Assembly: GCA_937934305.1 (NCBI GenBank)
Contig: CALHAG010000016.1
Location: 1 to 48,659, forward strand
Source: Candidatus Caldarchaeum subterraneum
GTDB taxonomy: Archaea > Thermoproteota > Nitrososphaeria_A > Caldarchaeales > Caldarchaeaceae
Reading direction: 5' to 3'
Length of the DNA: 48,659 nucleotides
This document shows positions 15,212-22,880 of this stretch, in pieces. The position numbers and the translations under genes are program-made. Every line of letters begins with the position of its first letter. The first letter of the stretch is position 1. Below the pieces are notes generated by a model. It saw only the letters and a program-made list of their open reading frames with translations. It was not told the origin of the DNA and made no database searches.

Positions 15212-15676
15212 GTGATGAGTGAGTTAGTTGAGGATAAAGGTTTTTGGCGAGATTTTGCGAGCACGGCTGCTTTCTTTTCGCCGGCGGTAAGCCCGCTCCA
15301 GCGCGAGTTTGGTGTGAGCTCCAAGGATTTAATGCGTAAAATAGGCGAAGAGTTTGGTAGAAAGGCTTCGGAATCAATTCCGGAAAAAGAGCTTCTCGCA
15401 TCTCTCAACCATCTCTCCGAAGTTTGGAGAAAACACTCCGTTGGAAGACTAGAGGTAATAACCGAGGAAACATTAACCATCAGAATATCTGACTGCATAA
15501 TTTGCGGGCAAATACCCGAGCTCGGCAAATTCTTTGAATGCAGCTTTCACGAAGGCTTTCTAAACGGTTTCCTCAGCCACAGACTAAAAACACCTGTCAA
15601 AGTATGGCAGGAAAGAGGTGAACCAGGGCAAGGGGGCACATGGACACGAACATTCAAAACAGATATCAAGCTCTGA
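15212..15676 (+). CDS. V4R-domain-like small-molecule-binding protein
   Basis: 154-residue soluble protein. The C-terminal half (residues ~85-130) has the pattern of the V4R (4-vinyl reductase) / hydrocarbon-binding domain: DCIICGQIP followed by FECSFHEGFLNGFLSHRL, with the Cys and Gly residues usual in that fold; the N-terminal half is helical. Archaeal V4R proteins are mostly uncharacterised and are thought to bind small hydrophobic or aromatic ligands. ATG 15215 is preferred over GTG 15212, since the AT-rich agcttatttt run at 15183-15192 is about 27 bases away. Without a search the family call is moderate. Confidence 0.6.
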   Translation: MMSELVEDKGFWRDFASTAAFFSPAVSPLQREFGVSSKDLMRKIGEEFGRKASESIPEKELLASLNHLSEVWRKHSVGRLEVITEETLTIRISDCIICGQIPELGKFFECSFHEGFLNGFLSHRLKTPVKVWQERGEPGQGGTWTRTFKTDIKL

Positions 15677-15791
15677 AAAACAATCCCTTTTTTATTTAAG
15701 CTGTAAACCATAGAAGGTGAAAACGCAACGCGTCGCGAAATGTAAGACGATTTTGTCGACAACACTTATATGCCGTTTTATGTGAGATGAA

Positions 15792-16685
15792 TTGTTGACC
15801 GCTGTGTCGCTGGATGGCTTGGTGAGGGCGGAGATAGTGGTTGACGGTGATGTTCAGGGGGTTGGGTTTAGGTATTTTGTTAGGAGGGCTGCGAGGCGGC
15901 TCGGTGTAAAAGGGCTTGTCGAGAATCTTGAAAACGGAGCCGTGAAAATAGTCGCCGAATCCACCAAAGATAAGGTCGAGAGGCTGATAGAGACGATCAA
16001 ATCCGCTCCACCGCCCATACATGTCGACGAAACAACAGTAACATACACCAAGCCGACTGGCGAATTCAAAACATTCAAGATAATTGTGAAGGATTTGGCG
16101 GAGGAGATGGTGGAAGGCTTTGCAACAGGAGCTTCTTACTTCGAGATAATGTTCGATAAACAGGATAAGGCTCTTGCGAAGCTGGACACGTTGATTGAGA
16201 AGCAGGACTTGATGTTGCATAAGCAGGACCAGATGCTGGAGAAGCAGGATCTTATGCTCCATAAACAGGACTTGATGCTTCAAAAGCAGGACATAATGAT
16301 ACAGAAGCAGGATGAAATGTTGCAGAAGCAGGATAAGATGCTGGAGAAGCAGGACTTGATGTTGCGAAAACAGGACGAGATGTTGCAGAAGCAGGACTTG
16401 ATGTTACAGAAAACGGACCTGATGCTTCAAAAACAGGACATAATGATACAAAAGCAGGACCAGATGCTGGAGAAGCAAGACCAGATGCTTGGGAAGCAGG
16501 ACCAGATGCTTCAGAAACAGGACTTGATGCTTCAAAAGCAGGATGAGATTTTGGGGAGGCATGATGTTTTGGTGGAGGAGGTTAGGGGGTTGAGACGGGA
16601 TATCTCATCTCTCTTTGAGGAGAGGATTGCCCGCATCGAGAGGGATATTGCGGAGATTAAGGCGCGGCTTGGTCTCACAGGCTAA
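15792..16685 (+). CDS. Acylphosphatase domain fused to a 20-heptad coiled-coil repeat
   Basis: Residues ~12-100 are an acylphosphatase domain: VQGVGFRYFVRRAARRLG contains the catalytic Arg27 and GLVENLENG the catalytic Asn45, both intact, so hydrolysis of acyl phosphates is possible. Residues 121-260 (DNA 16152-16571) are twenty consecutive seven-residue units close to LxKQDxM, with Leu/Met at the two hydrophobic heptad positions and an almost invariant KQD. Residues ~261-297 are a further charged helix (RGLRRDISSLFEERI and on). The repeat predicts a long, uniform coiled coil of roughly 20 nm, so the enzyme is probably a multimer or tethered to a partner. No signal peptide or membrane segment. 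The start is TTG 15792 (TTG 15795 or GTG 15804 possible); a TATA-like acttata lies near 15764-15770. It is followed by the pilin cluster. Confidence 0.85.
   Translation: MLTAVSLDGLVRAEIVVDGDVQGVGFRYFVRRAARRLGVKGLVENLENGAVKIVAESTKDKVERLIETIKSAPPPIHVDETTVTYTKPTGEFKTFKIIVKDLAEEMVEGFATGASYFEIMFDKQDKALAKLDTLIEKQDLMLHKQDQMLEKQDLMLHKQDLMLQKQDIMIQKQDEMLQKQDKMLEKQDLMLRKQDEMLQKQDLMLQKTDLMLQKQDIMIQKQDQMLEKQDQMLGKQDQMLQKQDLMLQKQDEILGRHDVLVEEVRGLRRDISSLFEERIARIERDIAEIKARLGLTG
16152..16571 (+). repeat. Twenty tandem 21-base units encoding LxKQDxM heptads
   Basis: The coding repeat has a strict 21-base period with units such as a Gln/Lys-Gln-Asp codon core aagcaggac or aaacaggac. Unit-to-unit differences are mostly at the residues between Asp and Met (L, I, E, Q, K) and at synonymous third positions. 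There are no spacers, so it is not a CRISPR array. Confidence 0.9.
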
Positions 16686-16730
16686 AGGAATTTGTTTAAT
16701 TCTTATTACTGACGTGGAGTTGTTGGCGTC

Positions 16731-18170
16731 ATGTATGGGGACCGGCGGGCCATAAGCACGGTCATCGCGGCGTTGGTGGTTACTGTTGTGTTTCTGGGCC
16801 TTGTTTCCGCTGCTCTCGGTATGCTTTACGCTCTTCAGGCTTCTTCGAGCGAGGCTGTTAGGAGGGAGGCGGAGAGGGCTATGGAGGCTTTCTTCATGAT
16901 TTACTGGGTGAACAGCACGCATGTTAGGCTTTTCAACAACCACAGCAGCTTAGCCGTTGTAATCAGGTACTGGATATCATCTGACAGCGGCGGTGTGAAC
17001 GTTATAGGGCCGCTTAATTCGGTGGATTGGTCTGTCCAGCCGAAAACATTCAGGGATGTTTTGGCTGCGGAGTCTCCACGCAATCCTAGCCGTCAATACA
17101 AGGTTGTCTCGGAGAGGGGGAGCGTTTTTACTGTTGGTGATGCTCCGTCGGAGCCCTGGTCTTTGTTTAGTCTGAGGGATGAGATGAGGTTGGTGAGGCC
17201 AGGGTTTAGCAGCGGTGTTAATGGGCCTTTGACCCAGCTTGTTTTGGCTACGGGGCCAGACTTCACAGGTGGTCCGGTGACCGTCAGCTGTGTCTCGGTC
17301 ACACCAGCGCCGGCTTCATGCTCCAGCTGGTCTGTGTCCTTCAACCCCTCTAGCCCCGTTACCGTGCCACCCGGTGGTGCTGTGGTGGTGAATATTTTGG
17401 CCAGCGTTCCGGCAGGCACTCCCATAGGGACATATTTTATGAGGATACGTGTTGACACGGGCGGGTTTGCGAGAGAGTTTCTCCTCAGGGTTGCTGTGGG
17501 TGATTTCACATTCGGCTTCACTCCGTCATCGATTAGCCTTGAGCAGGGCTGCGCCACAACCATCGGCTTAGTAGTAACACCAACCAACTACCGGTCGGAT
17601 GTTGGTTTCCGGGTCTCCACGATCTTTCCACCCGACACGAGGATTAACTACGCCGCATCCCCCGACCCGGTGCCGGTCAGGGATGCCGTGACCACGGCCG
17701 ACTTCTACGTCCACGTAAACGCCAGGCCCACCGGTTCAGGCACTAGGACTGTCGTGGTTGCGGGAGATGACGGCCTCGGCCCCGTTAAGACCAGCTCCTT
17801 TGTGATGACTGTGTTACCGGATTTCTGTATTTTGGTACCCTCTGGTGGGGGGAGTTTCGTTGTAAACGTCTTGATGCCCGCTGTTGTTGGATGTCGAGGA
17901 GACGCGGTGTCGGTTCCCGTCGAGATTTCGAGCTTGGGCGGATGGAGTGGCACCGTCACTTTGACGTTCACAGAATCACCAAACAACAACGTCATCAGAA
18001 CCGAGACCTTTACACCCAATCCCGTAACAGTGACCGCAGGCGGAACACATACCGCCACATTTAGCTTCGTTATATGGAGTGATGGGACAGTGACAGTAAT
18101 AGGTGAGAGCGGCTCCTTAACCTCCACCAGTAGCTTCACAGTGTCTAGGTTACCGCCTGCCGTATGCTGA
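16731..18170 (+). CDS. Large pilin-like surface protein with class III signal peptide
   Basis: 479 residues. The N-terminus MYGDRRAISTVIAALVV and the hydrophobic stretch to about residue 36 match the archaeal type IV pilin type: charged leader, cleavage by a PibD/FlaK-type peptidase near the RRA segment, then the assembly helix. The long remainder is beta-rich, Thr/Ser/Val/Pro-rich and cysteine-paired, resembling stacked Ig- or adhesin-like domains (segments around residues ~170-260, 265-370 and 385-475). It is much larger than ordinary pilins, so it may be a tip adhesin or minor pilin. ATG 16731 has an AT-rich element near 16694-16707. First of four pilin-like genes in a row. Confidence 0.75.
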   Translation: MYGDRRAISTVIAALVVTVVFLGLVSAALGMLYALQASSSEAVRREAERAMEAFFMIYWVNSTHVRLFNNHSSLAVVIRYWISSDSGGVNVIGPLNSVDWSVQPKTFRDVLAAESPRNPSRQYKVVSERGSVFTVGDAPSEPWSLFSLRDEMRLVRPGFSSGVNGPLTQLVLATGPDFTGGPVTVSCVSVTPAPASCSSWSVSFNPSSPVTVPPGGAVVVNILASVPAGTPIGTYFMRIRVDTGGFAREFLLRVAVGDFTFGFTPSSISLEQGCATTIGLVVTPTNYRSDVGFRVSTIFPPDTRINYAASPDPVPVRDAVTTADFYVHVNARPTGSGTRTVVVAGDDGLGPVKTSSFVMTVLPDFCILVPSGGGSFVVNVLMPAVVGCRGDAVSVPVEISSLGGWSGTVTLTFTESPNNNVIRTETFTPNPVTVTAGGTHTATFSFVIWSDGTVTVIGESGSLTSTSSFTVSRLPPAVC

Positions 18171-18400
18171 GAAGCGCTGAGTAATCGGAAACACATTCCA
18201 TAATTTAGGGAAATCATCATGGCTCAGTACTCCAAACTTCTAACAAAAATAGATAAATTCGGCCCGGGATATTTTTTGTGTCCGTGACTGTAAGAAACAA
18301 TTTTCTCCCCAATCTTAGGGATTTGGCCACGGTGAATGATTGCGGTAAATTTGCCTGGCCGAGATACTTTTGGTCGTGTTTGTTTCGGAGTTGTTTGCCT

Positions 18401-18805
18401 TTGGGTTCGCGTGGTCTTAGCTATATTGTGGGTGTGCTTCTGGTGCTTGGGGTTACTTTGGCGGCTGTGGTTGTTTTTACGCAGGCTGCTGGTTTTCAGT
18501 TTGGTGTGTTGAACCAGTTTGCGGCTTTGGATGTTCGTCGTGCGGGGGAAAGCTTGGTGGTTGCCGAGGCTCATGGGAGCGGTGTCATCATATTCTACAA
18601 CAACGGCGTACTCCCTGTCTGCGTCGCGGAGGTCCATGTTGTGCAGCTCGGCAGCGGAGTGGTCATCAACCCATGCTTGGAGATAAACCCCCGAGCCTAT
18701 GCCTCCTACCCTCTCCTAGCATCTGGATGGCCAACGGGCGAATACACGCTTCTGGTGAGAACATCATCAGGCAAAATTTTTTCCTTCCATGTGTTTGTGC
18801 CATAA
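18401..18805 (+). CDS. Pilin-like protein, paralogue A of a pair
   Basis: The N-terminus GSRGLSYIVGVLLVLGVTLAA matches that of the protein at 19433 (RSKGLSYIVGVLLILG), with the same basic-Gly-Leu-Ser leader/cleavage site and hydrophobic assembly helix. The mature parts also align, sharing RRAGESLVV and a YNNG...C..EV segment with a Cys pair. TTG 18401 is chosen by this alignment; the frame stays open to GTG 18278, and a gataaatt box near 18249-18256 is about 26 bases from that GTG, so a 41-residue longer leader is a real alternative. The 230 bases between the previous gene and TTG 18401 hold this possible extension and nothing else I recognise. Confidence 0.7.
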   Translation: MGSRGLSYIVGVLLVLGVTLAAVVVFTQAAGFQFGVLNQFAALDVRRAGESLVVAEAHGSGVIIFYNNGVLPVCVAEVHVVQLGSGVVINPCLEINPRAYASYPLLASGWPTGEYTLLVRTSSGKIFSFHVFVP

Positions 18806-18884
18806 ATCTCCGCGTATGAATTGGGGGCTATTGGCCAAAAGAACTTCATCAAAGTTTTTATGATCGGAAAAGGCCCGTGGCCAC

Positions 18885-19322
18885 ATGACTCGTTCAGGAG
18901 CTAGAGGTTTGAGCCCTCTTGTAGCCGTTATCCTGTTGATAGCGATAACCGTTGCAGCCGCCGTCGTCGTCTCAGGTGTGTTCTTCAACCTCGCAGGCAT
19001 AGCGGGCAGAAGACCCACGGCAGTAATAGACCAAGTAAGGGTCGTCGCCACCCCAGCCGGGGCCGGTACATGGGCCATAGTGGTCAAGAACACAGGAGAC
19101 GTCCCAATAACAACCATTGCAGCCACTTATCCGGGTGGATGCGCCCCAGCGTCAACGACTTTCGCCCCGCTTCCTCTCAACCCAGGAGGAACTGCCGCAG
19201 CAACGGCCAACGTTGCTACCGGCTGTACATTGGGAACAACTTACCGTATAGTCCTTACCATCACATTCCAAGATGGTTCTCAACAGGTTCTGGCTACACA
19301 GGCTACAGCCGTTATAGCATAA
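18885..19322 (+). CDS. Type IV pilin-like protein
   Basis: 145 residues. RSGARGLSPLVAVILLIAITVAAAVVV is the textbook archaeal pilin/archaellin N-terminus: a basic leader, cleavage after the Gly in RG|LSP, then a hydrophobic assembly helix. The mature domain is small, Ala/Thr/Gly/Pro-rich and beta-rich, with cysteines in GGCAP and TGCTL that could form a disulphide. This is the best candidate for the main filament subunit. ATG 18885 lies 27 bases from gtttttat at 18854-18861, so the mRNA is probably leaderless. Confidence 0.8.
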   Translation: MTRSGARGLSPLVAVILLIAITVAAAVVVSGVFFNLAGIAGRRPTAVIDQVRVVATPAGAGTWAIVVKNTGDVPITTIAATYPGGCAPASTTFAPLPLNPGGTAAATANVATGCTLGTTYRIVLTITFQDGSQQVLATQATAVIA

Positions 19323-19432
19323 ATAAACCAACGCCACTTATTTATTTTTGTGAGAGCAGTTTGGCACAATTTTCCACCGGCGAGAATGGTTCAAAAAGAG
19401 ATTTTACCCAGTATCTTCTAGAAAATGGGGGA

Positions 19433-19831
19433 ATGAGGTCGAAGGGTCTCAGCTATATCGTCGGGGTCTTGTTGATACTGGGGGTTACTCTGGCTGCTGT
19501 GGGGGTTTACACGGCCGTGGCCTCGCAGCAATCCAACATCCTAATGCAGTTCAACATCCTTGACATTCGCAGGGCCGGCGAAAGCCTCGTAGTCGTCGAA
19601 TATCACAGGGCTTCAGGCCAGCTGGTCCTCTACAACAACGGCCAGGTCCCTACCTGCCTCGTCGAGGTTGTGGCCGTTGGCGTGGGAGCCGTCTACAGCA
19701 ACCCCTCCTGCAGCCTCATCGACCCCTTGAGGACAGACACGATATCCCTCGGCCTGGTAAGCCCGCCACAGAAGATCACGCTAGTAGCCAGAACCATAAA
19801 CAACAAAATCCTCACCTACACAATCACCTAA
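19433..19831 (+). CDS. Pilin-like protein, paralogue B of a pair
   Basis: 132 residues, starting RSKGLSYIVGVLLILGV, a class III-type leader and assembly helix like that of the protein at 18401; the shared DIRRAGESLVVVEY, LYNNGQVPTCLVEV and a second Cys in NPSC show that the two are duplicates. ATG 19433 is chosen because it aligns with the paralogue, has a G-rich run at 19427-19431, and lies 28 bases from attttaccc near 19401-19409; the frame is open further upstream but that part overlaps the previous gene and reads as noise. Confidence 0.78.
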   Translation: MRSKGLSYIVGVLLILGVTLAAVGVYTAVASQQSNILMQFNILDIRRAGESLVVVEYHRASGQLVLYNNGQVPTCLVEVVAVGVGAVYSNPSCSLIDPLRTDTISLGLVSPPQKITLVARTINNKILTYTIT

Positions 19832-19871
19832 ACACATAAACCCCACCCAACCCAAAAAATACCGGGAAAAA

Positions 19872-20588
19872 TTGGCGACAAAACTACGCCGCGAAACCAT
19901 CAAACTCCTCAAAGAAGACTAAGAATTCCGCTACACCGTAGCAGGCCTCATAGGCCTCGACCAAATACTACAACGACACGACGAAATCGAGCAAGGACTA
20001 ACAGGGCTCCGAGAAGAACAGCTCAAACTCTGGGAAAACAGCAACAAGCTATAGGAGGGGGTGAAAGCATTACGGGAAGGGCAGAACAGGTTGTGGGAGG
20101 AGTTTAAGGCGTCACACGAGGGCCAGAACAGGCTTTTCGAGGGCTACAACCGTCTTGAGAAGGCTTTGGAAGAGCTTGCAGCTGTTCAGAAGAACCTGGC
20201 TAAGCAGGTTGGAGCCCTCTCCGACACCACTGGCTTCGGCATAGATGACATCGCACGCGTCATCGTCCCTGGCTGGCTGCTCCGCATCGAGGGAATAAAG
20301 ATGACCGACGAGTTTGTGAGAAGATGGGTCGTGGTCGGCGGCGAGGAGATTGAGGTGAACCTCTACGGCGAAGGCTACGGGAACGGTGAAAAGATGACTA
20401 TTATCGGGGAGGCTAAATCCAGGATTTACAGAAACGAGGTCATCAGCTTCGACAGGTGGGTGAGCCTTGTTGAAAAAGCCTTGGGCGGAACGGTTTACAA
20501 GTTTATGTGCGGATACCTCGTCCACCCATCTGCCGAGGAAGAGGCGAAAAAGAGAAACATAACCCTCATAGCATCATACATGCGCTAA
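19872..20588 (+). pseudogene. PD-(D/E)XK-type (DUF3782-like) gene interrupted by two stop codons
   Basis: Read from TTG 19872, one frame gives a typical archaeal DUF3782-like protein: a basic N-terminal helix, then EFRYTVAGLIGLDQIL, a coiled-coil region with repeated WE/GQNRL units, and a C-terminal restriction-endonuclease-like core with EEIEVNLYGEGYG and the catalytic-type IIGEAKSR (Glu-X-Lys). It is broken by TAA at 19920-19922 (where related proteins, as I recall them, have Pro) and TAG at 20052-20054. The part from GTG 20061 to 20588 (175 residues) is open and is preceded by a strong AGGAGGGG at 20053-20060, part of which lies in the stop codon, so this truncated form could still be translated. 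Its stop overlaps the convergent TadC-like gene by 4 bases. Confidence 0.7.
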
Positions 20589-21994
20589 ACAAAAGCAGAA
20601 GCTATGGAATAGACAAGCAACGTGGCGAGCACACCTGCTCCAGCTCTCCAGCAAGCAGCTATCGTCTGGTCCTCAATACGTCCCACAACCACGCCCAACA
20701 CATATGAGACAAGCATCGCAAGAGGAAGAACAGGCTCTATGCTTGGAACAGCTATGAGGCGCTGAACCTCCGTCGCCACATCTTGTGGAAGACCCGTGAA
20801 AGGTGCGAGCGTTATGGCTGAGACGGCGATGATTGCTGCGCCGCTTGCTATCGCAAGCGCTGTGTAGAGCTTCATACGTGCACGGGCCCCTGTGAAGCTT
20901 AGGTAGATGGAGAGGGCGAGCCTCGCCAAGAGGCTGAGGGCCTCAGCCCCCAGTCCACCCAGCCGCGCAATCTTCACGGTCTCCATCGCCAAAGCCATGA
21001 ACCTGTTATACGGGTTTATCTCAAGCCCATGTGCAATAGCCATCGCGTACCGCTTGTACCTCGGGTCAGCGACAGCCTCGAGACTTCGTCCAAGCGGATA
21101 CCCTGCTCTCAGCCGAGCCGCCACACCATCCAACAGGAGAAAAGATGCCTCACCCTCGGCAACAGCCCTCCGGACATACATGAAGTGGACAAACAAGCCC
21201 CACACAAGCGTCGCCACCCCCGCAACCACACCAAGCAGCACAGGCATGAAACCCAGCAGACTCGTAGCCAAAACCCCTCCAAAGACGAAGATGACCGCCG
21301 TCGAGATGAATGTGATGCTGCGTGGAAGATCTACGAGATGCAACGGCTCCGAGGCGCTGGACACAACGTAGAGAACAGCGGCGGCCGCAATAGCGATGAC
21401 AACAGAATAGATAAGCGGAAACCCGCCCAGCAGCCCGCCCACCACATAAATCAACGGAATCAACAATATCACAGATACGACAACCTCCCCGAGCGTCTCC
21501 ACACTGTCCACGTATCTTTTCCACCTGTCTGACTCACGTGAAATGGCCTGCTCAATCAGTTTCTCAACCTTCTCGACGACACCGAAGCCACTCTCCAAAT
21601 CCTCGCCAAGCGAACCCAGCAACAGCGTGAACTCACGGCTCGGATGAACATACTGTTTCAAACCATCGGCAAGAGTCCTCCTCTCAGACTCCCGCACCAG
21701 AAAAGACGAGACCTCGGAAAGGTGTTTGATATATCTTCTCCGCGAGGCTGCTTCTCTAAGGGACTGTAGCATTGTTTTTCCGCTCTTGAGGAAGACGTAG
21801 AGGATGACGAGGAAAAACGTCTGCTCCTTCTCTGCGCTGCTGCTCTTCTCCGATTCCTGTAGACGCCCGTATAGTCCAATCACTGTGGCAGCTAACCCAG
21901 CCATACTGAGATAGGGCCAATAAACCAGAACAAAATCAAGAATAGAACGTGTCACCGAGGTATCAAGCAACTTTGACGACCTCCACTTCGACAC
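20585..21994 (-). CDS. Type II/IV secretion (T2SSF/TadC-like) pilus platform membrane protein
   Basis: 469 residues with two halves each ending in hydrophobic helices, as in archaeal platform proteins (PilC/FlaJ/TadC type) on which the assembly ATPase acts. Membrane segments are seen near residues ~20-45, ~175-235 (double), ~245-290 and ~385-470; the cytoplasmic parts hold the family's helical bundles, such as EASFLLLDGVAARLRAGYPLGRSLEAV with the conserved Gly-Ser-Leu. It overlaps the TackOD1-like gene upstream by 32 bases and is last in the operon. Together with the ATPase it should assemble the pilins encoded convergently at 16731-19831. Confidence 0.85.
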   Translation of the reverse strand: MSKWRSSKLLDTSVTRSILDFVLVYWPYLSMAGLAATVIGLYGRLQESEKSSSAEKEQTFFLVILYVFLKSGKTMLQSLREAASRRRYIKHLSEVSSFLVRESERRTLADGLKQYVHPSREFTLLLGSLGEDLESGFGVVEKVEKLIEQAISRESDRWKRYVDSVETLGEVVVSVILLIPLIYVVGGLLGGFPLIYSVVIAIAAAAVLYVVSSASEPLHLVDLPRSITFISTAVIFVFGGVLATSLLGFMPVLLGVVAGVATLVWGLFVHFMYVRRAVAEGEASFLLLDGVAARLRAGYPLGRSLEAVADPRYKRYAMAIAHGLEINPYNRFMALAMETVKIARLGGLGAEALSLLARLALSIYLSFTGARARMKLYTALAIASGAAIIAVSAITLAPFTGLPQDVATEVQRLIAVPSIEPVLPLAMLVSYVLGVVVGRIEDQTIAACWRAGAGVLATLLVYSIASAFV

Positions 21995-22880
21995 CGAATG
22001 TCTCCGCTGTCTTCAGAGCAGCTTCGGCGAACTCGACACCCGCCATTATCCAGCGTATTCTACCCAAGGCCCCGGGGATGCTGGTTTTCTCCACGTCGAG
22101 CCTTTTAACAGCAAACCTGAGAAGCGTCTCGGCGTCGACAAAGTATCCAACCTCGTAGACGCGTGTCTCCTCCACCCTTACAGCCAGCAAGCTGATTTGA
22201 TGCGTGGCTCCGCTGACTCCGCGCAGGGACACGTTTTCAGATACTTTGAACCCCTCCTCGAGAAGCTTTCTAAGCAATACTCTGAGTGGGCTGCGGACCT
22301 CAAGCAGCAGTGAGCCGCTCTCCGTAGGCGTGTAGCGGCGGAGCGTCAGATAAACCATGTCAGACGCCTTGGCACTGAAGCCGCATGAAACACATTCGGA
22401 CACAACCTCAGGATGTTCAAAAACCTCTCCACAGCTGTTGCATACAAACCTTCCATGACTGTTTACAAAATCCTTTCTCTCAAGAACGTCGCCGCATTTT
22501 GGGCAAGTTTTCACAGAGGAGAGCAGTGTCTCAGGTATAGATGCCCCACAGTTATGAACATGAACAATAACTTTTTCGATGTCCTCTGAGCTGCATGCGG
22601 GACAGTTTAGATGAGGCTGGAAAAGCCCCTTCCCGCATCTCACGCATGTCGCAATCTTCTTCTCGAAAACACTCTTAACAAGCCCACGTGACTCCAGCCT
22701 GTCGAGAATCTTGAATAGTGAGGATCGGTCAAGCTTCATCGGAGGGTCTGCAACCAGTTTGACCTCGCCTGTCTTGGCGTCTACCTCAAATATCTTCACA
22801 CCCTTTTCCGAGCCCTGCATAAGATGGCTAAGCCAAGAAAGCACCTCGTATTCTTCGGCGGAGAAGTCAATCAGCGACAA
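21963..22880 (-). CDS. Winged-helix plus zinc-ribbon protein (TackOD1-like) in the pilus operon
   Basis: 305 residues. Residues ~1-75 look like a winged helix-turn-helix (DFSAEEYEVLSWLSHL, SLFKILDRLESRGLV). Residues ~80-170 carry at least four Cys pairs (CVRCG, CPAC, CPKCG, CNSCG, CVSCG) with an intervening HNCG, which resembles the multi-cysteine TackOD1 output domain known from TACK archaea. Residues ~175-305 are an alpha/beta region without motifs I recognise. It overlaps the ATPase gene by 14 bases and the platform gene by 32, so it is made with them. A regulatory or sensing role in pilus expression is plausible but inferred. Confidence 0.65.
   Translation of the reverse strand: MSLIDFSAEEYEVLSWLSHLMQGSEKGVKIFEVDAKTGEVKLVADPPMKLDRSSLFKILDRLESRGLVKSVFEKKIATCVRCGKGLFQPHLNCPACSSEDIEKVIVHVHNCGASIPETLLSSVKTCPKCGDVLERKDFVNSHGRFVCNSCGEVFEHPEVVSECVSCGFSAKASDMVYLTLRRYTPTESGSLLLEVRSPLRVLLRKLLEEGFKVSENVSLRGVSGATHQISLLAVRVEETRVYEVGYFVDAETLLRFAVKRLDVEKTSIPGALGRIRWIMAGVEFAEAALKTAETFGVEVEVVKVA

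Noticed and set aside
16152-16571. 21-base tandem repeats that look like a short CRISPR or satellite array
   Set aside because: The units are contiguous, in frame, and code for the heptads of the acylphosphatase protein; there are no unique spacers or leader.
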